Assembly: GCA_963662605.1 (NCBI GenBank)
Contig: OY759785.1
Span: 1,736,001-1,800,000 of the forward strand
Direction of reading: 5' to 3'
DNA from: G963662605 sp963662605
GTDB lineage: Bacteria; Bacteroidota; Ignavibacteria; Ignavibacteriales; Ignavibacteriaceae
DNA length: 64,000 bases
Shown: positions 8,853 to 17,518 of the stretch, piece by piece
Layout: the number at the start of each line of letters is the position of its first letter
Numbering within the stretch: the stretch's first letter is position 1
Program-made: the position numbers and the translations under genes
The notes under the pieces: model-generated
Databases searched by the model: none
Seen by the model: only the letters and a program-made list of their open reading frames with translations
Told to the model about the DNA's origin: nothing

Positions 8853-10196
8853 ATGGGAAAATTTCAACATGTTATTAAAAGAACCGGCGTTACTGTCCCT
8901 TTTAATACCGAAAGAATTACGAATGCAATTTACCGTGCGGCAGTAGCCGTCGGAGGACGTGATAAAAATATGGCGGCTGAATTGAGCAAAAAAGTCGTTG
9001 CCATGCTTGAAGAAACGTATGAAGAAGGATACACACTGAATATCGAAGAAATTCAGGACATTGTCGAAAAAGTACTGGTCGAAAATGGGCATGCTAAAGT
9101 TGCGAAAGAATATATCTTATATCGTGATGAGGCAAACCGCAAACGGCAGAGGGATTCGAAACATTTTTCCAAACCTGCCGAGGAAATTCCCTGGGCCAAA
9201 ATCTGGCATTCACTTGATTGGGCAGTCGCTCATGAACTGCATACCTCATCATCATTGAATGAACGCATTAAGGGTGGTCATTTTGCACACATCGTGCACG
9301 AATCCGAATCAGCCTACGAAACGCAGCTTGACACAGCTGCTGAAATGATTAAAGAAAGAGGCTCTGTACTGAAAATGGTTATGGTCAGCGGCCCATCTTC
9401 ATCAGGGAAAACCACAACAACATTTAAATTAGAGCAGCGTTTAAAGAAAATGGGAATGCGCTTCGTCCCGCTTATCGTTGACAATTACTTTTTTGATCTC
9501 GAAATGCATCCAAAAGATGAATTCGGTGATTACGATTTCGAAACACCACAGGCACTTGATCTGGAACTGATTAACGACCATCTTGTACGCCTTGCCAAAG
9601 GCGAAGAGGTTAAAATTCCGTACTATGAATTCAAAATCGGGAAAAGATATTTAGATAGAACCCCTTTACAGATCAAAGAAAACGAAGTTCTCCTCATTGA
9701 TAGCTTGCATGGATTGTATCCTGATTTCAGCAAAGCAATACCGGCTGAACAGAAATTTAAACTCTATCTTGAACCTTTACTCCAGATGAAAGGGCCGGAT
9801 AACAAGTATTTCCGTTGGACAGATATTAGACTTATTCGTAGAATGCTTCGTGATTCAGTGCACCGTGCATACGATCCGGAACAAACATTGTTGCATTGGC
9901 ATTATGTCCGTTCGGCAGAAAAACGCAATATCTTGCCATACTGTTCTACGGCAGATTACATTGTTAATACATCAATGCCATATGAAGTGCCGATCTACCG
10001 TGCAAGATTGCTGGATAAATTCATCGAATGGGAAAAGAAGTACGCTAACGATCCGCTTCGGGTTGACGCATTTGAGCGTGCCGCAAGAGTCCGGAATATG
10101 TTATCGGCAGTTGAGCCTATCTCTGATGACTCACCGGTACCGGGTGATTCAGTTCTTCGTGAATTTATTGGCGGAAGTATTATCAACGTCCACTAA
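8853..10196 (+). CDS. ATP-cone / uridine kinase-like fusion protein
   Basis: A 447-residue cytoplasmic protein with two clear domains. Residues 1-95 are an ATP-cone (FQHVIKRTGVTVPFNTERI, then an ILYRDEANRKRQR end), the nucleotide-sensing module of ribonucleotide reductases and NrdR. From ~165 a P-loop kinase begins: SGPSSSGKTTTT is Walker A, followed by VDNYFFD and DYDFETPQALD, characteristic of uridine kinase/phosphoribulokinase. The combination suggests a nucleoside kinase regulated by ATP/dATP, but substrate and regulation are inferred. ATG 8853 is preceded by GGAG at 8844-8847. A dispersed repeat lies 21 bp after its stop. Confidence 0.8.
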   Translation: MGKFQHVIKRTGVTVPFNTERITNAIYRAAVAVGGRDKNMAAELSKKVVAMLEETYEEGYTLNIEEIQDIVEKVLVENGHAKVAKEYILYRDEANRKRQRDSKHFSKPAEEIPWAKIWHSLDWAVAHELHTSSSLNERIKGGHFAHIVHESESAYETQLDTAAEMIKERGSVLKMVMVSGPSSSGKTTTTFKLEQRLKKMGMRFVPLIVDNYFFDLEMHPKDEFGDYDFETPQALDLELINDHLVRLAKGEEVKIPYYEFKIGKRYLDRTPLQIKENEVLLIDSLHGLYPDFSKAIPAEQKFKLYLEPLLQMKGPDNKYFRWTDIRLIRRMLRDSVHRAYDPEQTLLHWHYVRSAEKRNILPYCSTADYIVNTSMPYEVPIYRARLLDKFIEWEKKYANDPLRVDAFERAARVRNMLSAVEPISDDSPVPGDSVLREFIGGSIINVH

Positions 10197-10217
10197 GATT
10201 CTGCACATATTTTAAAA

Positions 10218-10314
10218 GAGGCTGTCCTATAAGTCATTTTTGCTAAAAATAATCCGCGGAAATCTGTGTTATCAGCGTCATCCGCGGGCGATTTCTGACT
10301 TTTAAGACAGCCCC
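10218..10314 (+). repeat. Dispersed intergenic repeat, copy A
   Basis: A unit of about 97 bp bounded by imperfect inverted repeats: GAGGCTGTCCTATAAGTCA at the left and the complement of TGACTTTTAAGACAGCCCC at the right, followed by a T run. The interior carries AATCCGCGGAAATC and TCAGCGTCATCCGCG. The same blocks in the same order occur on the opposite strand at 55960-56089. The terminal stem plus T run could also end transcription of the kinase gene. Confidence 0.8.
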
Positions 10315-10391
10315 TTTTTTATTTTTTACCTGTCTCAGGAAATCCCTATTTTGAACTATTGAATTGAAAATATTATAGAATTATTGGAATC

Positions 10392-10850
10392 ATGTATATG
10401 GGCTTAAAAGAAAAAGTAACCGAAGAAATGAAAACCGCTATGAAATCAGGCGATAAAATCCGCCTCGAAACTGTCCGTTCATTGCGGGCAATGATACTTG
10501 AATTTGAAAAAAGCGGTATTGAACGTGAAATTAACGCGGATGATGAATCGAAAATGTTAAATTCTGCTGTAAAAAAAAGAAAAGAATCAATTGAGCAGTT
10601 TACTGCTGCCGGCAGAACTGAACTTGCCGCCAAAGAGGAAGCTGAACTGAAAATTTTAATGGAGTTCATGCCCAAACAGCTTACCGTGGAGGAAATAGAA
10701 GCCGAAGTTAAAAAAGCGGCCGCCGAAGTCGGGGCGACGGGAAAGGAACATTTTCCGATTCTCATGCCTGCAGTAATGAAAGTACTGAAAGGTAAAGCCG
10801 ATGGAAAAGTAATTCGCTACCTTGTTGAAAAAACTTTAGGTATGAATTGA
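10392..10850 (+). CDS. GatB/YqeY-domain protein
   Basis: 152 residues matching the YqeY family over full length: MGLKEKVTEEMKTAMKSGDK at the start, RLETVRSLRAMI, a charged helical middle, then MPKQLTVEEIE and a C-terminal MKVLKGKADGKVI motif typical of the tail domain shared with GatB, the tRNA-amidotransferase subunit. A tRNA-binding or amidotransferase-associated role is proposed for the family but not established. The second ATG (10398) matches the usual family N-terminus better than 10392. Its stop overlaps the next gene's TTG, so it is probably co-translated with the CvpA-like gene and mutS2. Confidence 0.85.
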   Translation: MYMGLKEKVTEEMKTAMKSGDKIRLETVRSLRAMILEFEKSGIEREINADDESKMLNSAVKKRKESIEQFTAAGRTELAAKEEAELKILMEFMPKQLTVEEIEAEVKKAAAEVGATGKEHFPILMPAVMKVLKGKADGKVIRYLVEKTLGMN

Positions 10851-11362
10851 GCTACATAGATATTATAATTATTGGAGTTTGCGCTTTAGCCTTTTTGTTG
10901 GGCTTCAAAGATGGCATTATCCGGAAAATCATTGGAACCCTTGGTTTTTTTCTGGCGGTAATTATTGCAATCCGGTTTTCTCCTTTCGGAGGCAAAGCCG
11001 TAAGCGCAATAACGTCCATAGAACCGGAATTCGCTGAGGTTTTAGGCGGGTTTCTTATATTTATTCTTATCATCGTTTTAACCTCCGTAGTTAAACGGCT
11101 TGTGCATCCCCACGATAAAGTCAATAATCTGTTGAATAAGATCATTGGTGGAATTGCCGGAGTGTTGCAGGTACTTATTTTCCTTAGCGCGATATTTTAT
11201 TTAACGGGAAAATTCAACTTCCCATCCAAGGCCGTTCAAGATAAATCACTGACCTATTCGACAGTGCAGGGAGTTTTGCCTAAGGCTATTGATCTGCTTT
11301 CATCGGTTAAACCGAAAACTCATATTTTGCCATCAGTAAAAACGGATAAAGACTCGATTTAA
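10847..11362 (+). CDS. CvpA-family membrane protein
   Basis: 171 residues with four predicted membrane helices. The first has the CvpA pattern DIIIIGVCALAFLLGFKDG followed by IIRKIIGTLGF. CvpA relatives are inner-membrane proteins linked to colicin V production and envelope stress; the biochemical role is unknown. The start is a TTG embedded in the TTGA overlap with the yqeY-like stop, and no nearby ATG exists. Its own TAA overlaps the mutS2 ATG (TAATG). A CvpA gene directly upstream of mutS2 is common in bacteria, which supports the call. Confidence 0.85.
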   Translation: MSYIDIIIIGVCALAFLLGFKDGIIRKIIGTLGFFLAVIIAIRFSPFGGKAVSAITSIEPEFAEVLGGFLIFILIIVLTSVVKRLVHPHDKVNNLLNKIIGGIAGVLQVLIFLSAIFYLTGKFNFPSKAVQDKSLTYSTVQGVLPKAIDLLSSVKPKTHILPSVKTDKDSI

Positions 11363-13707
11363 TGCTTCAGACAAATCTTATAGAGAAATTAGAATTCACC
11401 AGAATCCTTAAATTCATTTCACGATATGCAATTACCTCAGGCGGAAAGGCAAGAATTGAAAACTTACGTCCGTTCAGCGGTAAAGATTATCGTGAACAAG
11501 GCGATCTTGTTTCTCAGGCAAAAGAAATCCTTATTAAAGAATCGAATCTCCCGTTTGAAAATCTGCCGGATTTAACAGAAGAGCTTGCCTTAAGCAGAAT
11601 TGACGGCGCAGTACTTGCAGCCCCAAAGATACTTGCAATTTACCGTTTAGCAGTATGCTCAAGGGAAATACTTTCCTTTCTCAAGCAAAACACGGATGTC
11701 GCTCCGGATTTGGGTTTATTTACCGAGTCATTATTTCTTGATAAAGTTTTTGAGCACCACATAACCAAGATTCTTGATGAAAATGGGGAAGTAAAAGATT
11801 CTGCGAGCAAAGAGCTAACCCAAATCAGGAATGAGATCAACGAGCGAAGTGCTGAATTAAGAAAATTAGTTGCACGTTTGGCGCGGGATCTTTCGGAAAG
11901 CAAGCTGATGCAGGAAGAGTATCTGACGCTCCGGGACGGAAGAATTGTAATCCCTGTTAAAGCTGAGTATAAAAGGCAGATAAAGGGTTTCATTCATTCA
12001 GAGTCAGCCTCAGGCCAGACGGTCTACATTGAACCGGAAGAAACACTGCATCTGAACAACGAGATAATCACGCTTACCTTTGCAGAGAAGCGGGAAATTG
12101 AGCGGCTGCTCAAAGAGTTGACAAAGAAAATCGGCAGCGTCAGCCATCTGTTAAAACAGGCGTTAGACACGATAGCAGAACTGGACTCGATTTTTTCCCG
12201 TGCTCATTACTCAATTGAAATTATTGGTGCTTTCCCCACAATTGATAACAACCGTCCGTTTACACTGAATGATGCACGACACCCACTGCTCATTCAGAAA
12301 CTCGGAAGAAATAATACCGTTCCGTTAGACCTCGAAATTCAAAATGACAGAGTTATTGTTATTACCGGCCCAAATGCCGGCGGTAAGACTGTGGTATTGA
12401 AAACTGTCGGCTTGCTAACGTTAATGGTGCAGGCTGGTATTCATATACCGGCATCACCTGACTCTAATTTTCACAATTTCACCGATGTATTCGTTGATAT
12501 TGGTGATCAGCAGTCAATTGAAGATGACCTGAGTACATTCAGTTCCCATCTATCTAATATTAAACGGATATTGGACCACGCGAACAGCTCGGTGCTTGTT
12601 TTATTGGATGAACTCGGTACCGGCACAGATCCATCTGCGGGGGCGGCCTTGGGTACAGCCGTGCTGCATACGTTGAATGAAAAGAAAGCCACCGTACTCG
12701 CATCAACACACCACGGTAACCTGAAAGTACTTGCCCAGTCATTTGCAGGATTTCAGAACGCTGCCATGCAATTTGATACGGAAAAACTTATTCCGACTTA
12801 CCAATTTAAACAGGGACTGCCCGGTTCAAGCTATGCATTCGAAATCGCTATGAGGTTGGGTTTCAATCCGGCTTTTATTTCGTCAGCTCAGAAATATCTT
12901 GATAATAAAGAATTCAATATCGAAAAGATACTCGTTGACATAGAGAAAAAAGAGTACGAATTAAAGGGTAAGCTCCGGCAATATGAAGTAGAGAATTCTC
13001 GACTGAAGGGTCTGTCGAATATGTATGAGCAGCGGGTTTCAAAATTGGAATTAGAAAAAAAGCAGATTTTGAAAAAGACAAAAGAGGAAGCAGAACAATT
13101 TCTTAAAGAGGCAAATAGAGAAATTGAGCGAACGGTCAAAGAAATTAAAGAAACTCAGGCTGCGAAACAGACCGTGAAAAGTGCAAAGTCAACTGTTGAT
13201 TCTATTCTAAGTAGAACGAAGAATCTTTTACCCGATGAAAAAGAGGAAAAGTTAGTAATTGCAGAAGTCCACGTTGACGATATGGTGAAAATAAAACAGA
13301 CAGGCACGGTGGGAAAAGTCATGTGGGTGGACAAAGAAAAGAACAGCGTCAAAATCCTTTCGGGAAATATTCCGATGACCGTCAAACTTTCTCAGGTTGA
13401 GCCTGCTGACAAAAAAACGGTAAAAGAGCTATCAAATGTTCATGCCGAAAATTTTAAGAGCACTTTAAACTATCGGCTTGATATCAGGGGGCAAAAACCG
13501 GAAGATGCTGAATTGAAAATTCTTCGCTTCATTGATGAGGCATACACGACAGGGCAGGACAGAGTTGAAATTCTTCACGGAAAGGGAACAGGGGTGCTGA
13601 AAAAAATGGTGCAAACCATTGCCAAAGAACATATTGGCGTTTCAAAATACTACTACGCACCGGTTGAATACGGTGGTGAAGGTATTACAATTATTGAACT
13701 TTCTTAA
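11362..13707 (+). CDS. mutS2: MutS2 family ATPase/endonuclease
   Basis: 781 residues, the normal MutS2 length. The Walker A is at ~335 (GPNAGGKTV), with IGDQQSIEDDLSTFSSHL, the Walker B region VLLDELGTGTDP and STHHGNLK following. A long coiled coil occupies ~515-620 and a C-terminal Smr nuclease domain runs from ~703 (LDIRGQKPEDAE ... HGKGTGVLKK). MutS2 suppresses recombination and/or rescues collided ribosomes rather than doing mismatch repair. Its ATG overlaps the CvpA stop codon, so the two are translationally coupled. A mutL lies in the window at 44300, but no mutS is seen. Confidence 0.97.
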   Translation: MLQTNLIEKLEFTRILKFISRYAITSGGKARIENLRPFSGKDYREQGDLVSQAKEILIKESNLPFENLPDLTEELALSRIDGAVLAAPKILAIYRLAVCSREILSFLKQNTDVAPDLGLFTESLFLDKVFEHHITKILDENGEVKDSASKELTQIRNEINERSAELRKLVARLARDLSESKLMQEEYLTLRDGRIVIPVKAEYKRQIKGFIHSESASGQTVYIEPEETLHLNNEIITLTFAEKREIERLLKELTKKIGSVSHLLKQALDTIAELDSIFSRAHYSIEIIGAFPTIDNNRPFTLNDARHPLLIQKLGRNNTVPLDLEIQNDRVIVITGPNAGGKTVVLKTVGLLTLMVQAGIHIPASPDSNFHNFTDVFVDIGDQQSIEDDLSTFSSHLSNIKRILDHANSSVLVLLDELGTGTDPSAGAALGTAVLHTLNEKKATVLASTHHGNLKVLAQSFAGFQNAAMQFDTEKLIPTYQFKQGLPGSSYAFEIAMRLGFNPAFISSAQKYLDNKEFNIEKILVDIEKKEYELKGKLRQYEVENSRLKGLSNMYEQRVSKLELEKKQILKKTKEEAEQFLKEANREIERTVKEIKETQAAKQTVKSAKSTVDSILSRTKNLLPDEKEEKLVIAEVHVDDMVKIKQTGTVGKVMWVDKEKNSVKILSGNIPMTVKLSQVEPADKKTVKELSNVHAENFKSTLNYRLDIRGQKPEDAELKILRFIDEAYTTGQDRVEILHGKGTGVLKKMVQTIAKEHIGVSKYYYAPVEYGGEGITIIELS

Positions 13708-14008
13708 TCTTTGAATCATTTTAGAAAATATTTCATCCAACCTTAAAAAAGATTCATCTTCACTCGAATAAAATTATTATTATATTCAATAATAAAATTT
13801 TATTATCTTTAATGAATTAATTATGGCAATTATTCAGAAAAGATTAGTTGGGTAGTTGATTGATGCAGTGTTAATCGAGAATCTTGAGTTAAGCATAGAG
13901 TGGTCACAAGATGATTATTCTATTTTTTATTCGAGTTCGATAATTAACAAATAAGGAAAGTACATTTTATGTACCTTGCCTATCAATCACAAATCATAAG
14001 GAGGTTCT
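13708..14008. promoter_or_regulatory. AT-rich intergenic region upstream of the porin gene
   Basis: No gene is seen. It contains an AT-only imperfect palindrome near 13767-13804 and ends in a strong Shine-Dalgarno sequence (AAGGAGG, 13998-14004) four bases before the GTG start of the FadL-type porin. A promoter for the porin is expected here, but I cannot place -35/-10 boxes with confidence. Confidence 0.4.
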
Positions 14009-15289
14009 GTGAAAGTTCGTAATATTACACTTTCGCTTCTTTTTGTTCTATTCTCAAGTTTAGTATATGCTGGTGGATTCCAGATTAACGAGCATGGCGC
14101 TCGTGCAATGGCTATGGGTGGTGCTGTTACCGCAATCGGTACGGACGCTTCGGCCATTTACTACAATAACGCTGCTATCACAAAATTGCCCGGATTGAAT
14201 GTTATGCTTGGTACAACTTTGATTGCGCCAAGTTCTACTTTTACCGGCAAGGCAAGTGGTGTGGAAAATACAATGTCAAGGCAGACATTTTATCCGTCAC
14301 ACGCCTACGTAACTTATGCACTCCGTGAAGATCTCGTTGTCGGTTTAGGTTTCAACGATCCTTTTGGACTTGGTACCAAATGGGATGACAACTGGGAAGC
14401 AAAATATAACTGGATCAAAGCTGATGTTAAGGTTTATTCAATTCTGCCGACAATAGCTTACAAATTTTCTCAGAATTTATCAGTCGGCGTATCTATTCAG
14501 TACAACTTAGGTTCAGTTAACATGGCAAAGAAAGCTCCTGTTGTAATTACATCTCCTGCTTTTGTTAACTTTGGTGATTCCTACGTTAATCTTGAAGCAA
14601 AAGATAATCAAACATTTGGCGTAAACGTTGGCGTTTTATGGAATGTCAATGATCAGCTGGATTTAGGATTGTCATATCGCAGTGCTGTTACATACAAATT
14701 CACAGGAACTGCTTCATCAACAATGCCGTCTACCGTTCCAGCTCCTTACCAGTCTGCAATTGCAGCAAAATTACCTCATGGTGAAATTTCAGGAGATCTC
14801 GTAACTCCAAAACAACTTCAGGTTGGTGTTGGCTACAAAGTAACTCCTAAACTTCAACTCTCTGGCGATTTCCAGTATATCGGCTGGTCAAGTTATGACA
14901 GATTGACCTTCGTATTCAAATCAATGAATTCTTCAAGTACAACAGTTCGTGATTACAAAAATACTTTCATCGGACGTGTTGGTGCTGAATTGTTGGCTTC
15001 AGACGCTCTTGCTTTACGCGCCGGTTTATTATATGATAAAAACCCGGTAAAAGATGAATTGCTTGACGCTTCATTACCAGATGCTGATAGAATCGGTGTT
15101 TCAGTTGGCTTAGGTTACAAAATCACAAGACATATCGCGGTTGATGTAGCTTATTTATTCTTAAGCTTTGCTGACCGTACTATCACGAACTCAACAGTTG
15201 ATGAGAATCCTCTTGCCGGTACAAAGATGAATGGTACATATAAATCATCTGCGAATTTGGTTTCGTTAAGCGTATCGTATTCGTTATAA
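14009..15289 (+). CDS. OmpP1/FadL-family outer membrane transport protein
   Basis: 426 residues with a signal peptide (cleavage likely after SLVYA) followed by GGFQINEHGARAMAMGGA and DASAIYYNNAAI, the N-terminal hallmark of FadL/OmpP1/TodX porins. Alternating hydrophobic beta strands continue to a C-terminal VSLSVSYSL, the aromatic/aliphatic end used for outer-membrane insertion. The family moves long-chain fatty acids and other hydrophobic compounds across the outer membrane. The GTG start is fixed by AAGGAGG four bases upstream. It is probably a single-gene, well-expressed unit, with its own terminator 24 bp after the stop. Confidence 0.92.
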   Translation: MKVRNITLSLLFVLFSSLVYAGGFQINEHGARAMAMGGAVTAIGTDASAIYYNNAAITKLPGLNVMLGTTLIAPSSTFTGKASGVENTMSRQTFYPSHAYVTYALREDLVVGLGFNDPFGLGTKWDDNWEAKYNWIKADVKVYSILPTIAYKFSQNLSVGVSIQYNLGSVNMAKKAPVVITSPAFVNFGDSYVNLEAKDNQTFGVNVGVLWNVNDQLDLGLSYRSAVTYKFTGTASSTMPSTVPAPYQSAIAAKLPHGEISGDLVTPKQLQVGVGYKVTPKLQLSGDFQYIGWSSYDRLTFVFKSMNSSSTTVRDYKNTFIGRVGAELLASDALALRAGLLYDKNPVKDELLDASLPDADRIGVSVGLGYKITRHIAVDVAYLFLSFADRTITNSTVDENPLAGTKMNGTYKSSANLVSLSVSYSL

Positions 15290-15312
15290 AATAAGATATC
15301 GTATGATTATGA

Positions 15313-15341
15313 AAAGAGCGGGCTACCCCCGCTCTTTTTTT
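15313..15341 (+). terminator. Intrinsic terminator of the porin gene
   Basis: A perfect ten-base stem AAAGAGCGGG / CCCGCTCTTT with a five-base loop, running into a T tract. It lies just downstream of the FadL-type porin stop. Confidence 0.9.
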
Positions 15342-15414
15342 ATTTATAAATCACTTCTCTTTTACTATTTTGCTCATAAACTTTCGCGTTTTTCAATAAT
15401 AACAGGTGCATACA

Positions 15415-15843
15415 ATGAAGAATGTATTTCTGCTTTTCGGATCGTTTTTGATGCTGGTTTATTTTGCGGGCTGTTCCTCACAACCGGCAGAAAACTCTCA
15501 GGATAAAGCATCACAGAAGCCGGTGATTGATACTCTAAAGGTTGTCGAAGCACCTGACACTATGAAAACCGAAGCAAAAGCAGATAGTATTGACATACCG
15601 TCCGGTAAAAAATTTACCGTTCAGATAGGTGCCTTTACTACAATTGATAAAGCAAATTCACTTTCTTCTGAAGCAGGTAAGGTTTTTCAGAAAGATTTCG
15701 TAGTCAGTTATAATGATGTTATCAAATTATACGTTGTCCGCTCAATACCCTTGTTTGATACTAAACTCGAAGCTGAATCTTTGAAGGCGGAGATACAAAA
15801 AATAAAAGGTTATGAAGACGCCTGGGTTGTAACTCTTGAATAA
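15415..15843 (+). CDS. SPOR-domain lipoprotein
   Basis: 142 residues. The N-terminal signal ends in the lipobox YFAGC, so the mature protein should be lipidated at that Cys. After a low-complexity Lys/Asp linker, residues ~65-140 form a SPOR domain (FTVQIGAFTTIDKANSLSSE ... LYVVRS). SPOR domains bind denuded septal peptidoglycan, so a role in division or cell-wall remodelling is likely. ATG 15415 is preferred over an in-frame GTG at 15406, with AGGTG as a weak ribosome site. It lies 43 bp upstream of the adenine glycosylase gene, possibly the same transcript. Confidence 0.85.
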   Translation: MKNVFLLFGSFLMLVYFAGCSSQPAENSQDKASQKPVIDTLKVVEAPDTMKTEAKADSIDIPSGKKFTVQIGAFTTIDKANSLSSEAGKVFQKDFVVSYNDVIKLYVVRSIPLFDTKLEAESLKAEIQKIKGYEDAWVVTLE

Positions 15844-15886
15844 CTGAAATGCGCGATTTAATTCCGCTTTTCACGAAGAAGGTTTT

Positions 15887-16699
15887 ATGTACCACCAAAC
15901 CAAACAACCGACAATAGATGAAATCCGCGATTTCCGGAAAAAGATTCTGGGGTGGTATAAAAAGAATAAGCGTGACCTTCCTTGGCGCAGCACATCCGAC
16001 CCATATCATATTCTCGTATCGGAATTCATGCTTCAGCAGACTCAGGTTTCCCGCGTCACAGGTTTCTATGACCGGTTTCTGATAAAACTTCCGACCATTC
16101 AACATCTGGCAAGAGCCAACCGAAAGACCCTGCTGACATTATGGTCCGGACTCGGTTATAATAACCGCGCGCTGCGGCTGCAGGAGTCGGCTAAAATTAT
16201 CTGCAAGCAATACGGCGGGAAAATACCGGATTCCTACGAGCGGTTAATCGCATTACCCGGTATTGGTGATTACATTGCCTCTGCTGTGTTAGCATTCGCG
16301 TACAATTTATCTGTTCCTGTTATTGACATCAATATACGCAGAGTGCTGATTCACGAGTTTTCGCTTCCCGATAGCATATCTTTACCGGAGTTGAAAGAAT
16401 TGGCCGGAAAACTCATCCCGAAATCTAAGTCGGCAATTTGGCATAATGCTCTTATGGATTATGGAAGCTCTTTGCACGTTGATGTGAAAAAGAAAATACC
16501 TCCGATGACAAAGCAGAGCACTTTCAAAGGTTCCGACAGGGAGCTGCGGGGGGAGATTCTCAGGAGATTGATTAAGAACGGGAAAGTGAAAATTTCCGAT
16601 TTAGAGACTGAATTTCCCGGCGACAGAATCAAGCGGGCAGTTGATGGTTTAGTTAAAGATAAATTAGTTGAAAAAACCGCTGGATTTGTGAAAATCTGA
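15887..16699 (+). CDS. mutY: MutY-like adenine glycosylase lacking the Fe-S cluster
   Basis: 270 residues. It has the HhH-GPD core of MutY: LPWRSTSDPYHILVSEFMLQ with the catalytic Glu before MLQQTQV, LWSGLGYNNRA, the hairpin LPGIGDYIASAVLAFA and the Asp of VIDINIRRVL. MutY excises A opposite 8-oxoG. Where normal enzymes have LMDLGAxxC plus three further cysteines binding a 4Fe-4S cluster, this protein has LMDYGSSLHVDVKKK with no cysteines. The NUDIX-like 8-oxoG-recognition domain is also absent, replaced by a ~55-residue winged-helix-like tail. Fe-S-free MutYs are known in some bacteria; activity here is inferred. Confidence 0.85.
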   Translation: MYHQTKQPTIDEIRDFRKKILGWYKKNKRDLPWRSTSDPYHILVSEFMLQQTQVSRVTGFYDRFLIKLPTIQHLARANRKTLLTLWSGLGYNNRALRLQESAKIICKQYGGKIPDSYERLIALPGIGDYIASAVLAFAYNLSVPVIDINIRRVLIHEFSLPDSISLPELKELAGKLIPKSKSAIWHNALMDYGSSLHVDVKKKIPPMTKQSTFKGSDRELRGEILRRLIKNGKVKISDLETEFPGDRIKRAVDGLVKDKLVEKTAGFVKI

Positions 16700-16822
16700 G
16701 CAAAAAACAGGGGTTTTTGCAGGTCGCTTAAATGAACTTTACCTTAGGGTAGATTGTTTCAGTATTATATGAAAAGTTGCCTTTTTACTTTAAAAACAGA
16801 ATATCCGGAATAATTTCAAATC

Positions 16823-17518
16823 ATGGCAAAAAAGCTTGAATACTTAAATCTCGGTGTTGTTCCATATCAGGATGCCTGGGAGCTGCAAAAGAGTATAATG
16901 GTGCAGCGAAAAGCGGAAAAAACAGATGACGTGTTCATTTTACTGGAACATCCGCATACATACACGTTAGGCAAGGTTGCCAAACGGGAACACCTGCTAT
17001 TTTCAGAAAATGAACTGAAACAAAAGGAAATTTCGACGTTTGAAATTGATCGCGGTGGTGATATAACCTATCACGGACCCGGGCAAATCGTAGGATATCC
17101 GATAATCAATCTTAAAAATTGGTACGCGGATTCTCACAAGTATTTGAGAACGTTGGAAGAGGTTATTATCAAGGTTCTAGAAGAATTTGGAATTGCAGCC
17201 GGTCGGAACCCGAAATACACCGGTGTTTGGGTAGATGACCGAAAAATTGCCGCAATCGGCATAAAAATATCAAGTTGGATAACGATGCACGGGTTTGCTT
17301 TTAATGTGAATACGGATTTGTCACTGTTTAACGGTATTATTCCATGTGGAATAAAAGAAAAGGATGTTACGTCCCTGCAGGAGCTGACTGGTCAGCTGCA
17401 GGATATTCAAGTTATCAAACAAAATGTACTTCGGCATTTCATGGAAATATTTGACTATACGGATGTGGAATCATTGGACAATGCCGAGAAATACCTCATC
17501 AATTCGAGAGAAAATTAA
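16823..17518 (+). CDS. lipB: Octanoyltransferase LipB
   Basis: 231 residues. The signature RGGDITYHGPGQIVGYPI is complete, with the catalytic Lys in RKIAAIGIK (~146) and the acyl-carrying Cys in IIPCGI (~174). LipB moves octanoate from acyl carrier protein to the lipoyl domain of 2-oxoacid dehydrogenases, after which LipA inserts sulfur. The stop overlaps the next ATG (TAATG), so it is translationally coupled to the E1 gene. With E2 and lipA downstream it forms a self-contained lipoylation unit. Confidence 0.96.
   Translation: MAKKLEYLNLGVVPYQDAWELQKSIMVQRKAEKTDDVFILLEHPHTYTLGKVAKREHLLFSENELKQKEISTFEIDRGGDITYHGPGQIVGYPIINLKNWYADSHKYLRTLEEVIIKVLEEFGIAAGRNPKYTGVWVDDRKIAAIGIKISSWITMHGFAFNVNTDLSLFNGIIPCGIKEKDVTSLQELTGQLQDIQVIKQNVLRHFMEIFDYTDVESLDNAEKYLINSREN

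Noticed and set aside
13767..13804. AT-only palindrome after mutS2 as a terminator
   Set aside because: The stem is made only of A/T pairs, is imperfect and lacks a clean T tract; it may be composition alone.
15303..15506. 67-codon frame over the porin terminator
   Set aside because: It reads through the intrinsic terminator hairpin and overlaps the SPOR lipoprotein gene in another frame.
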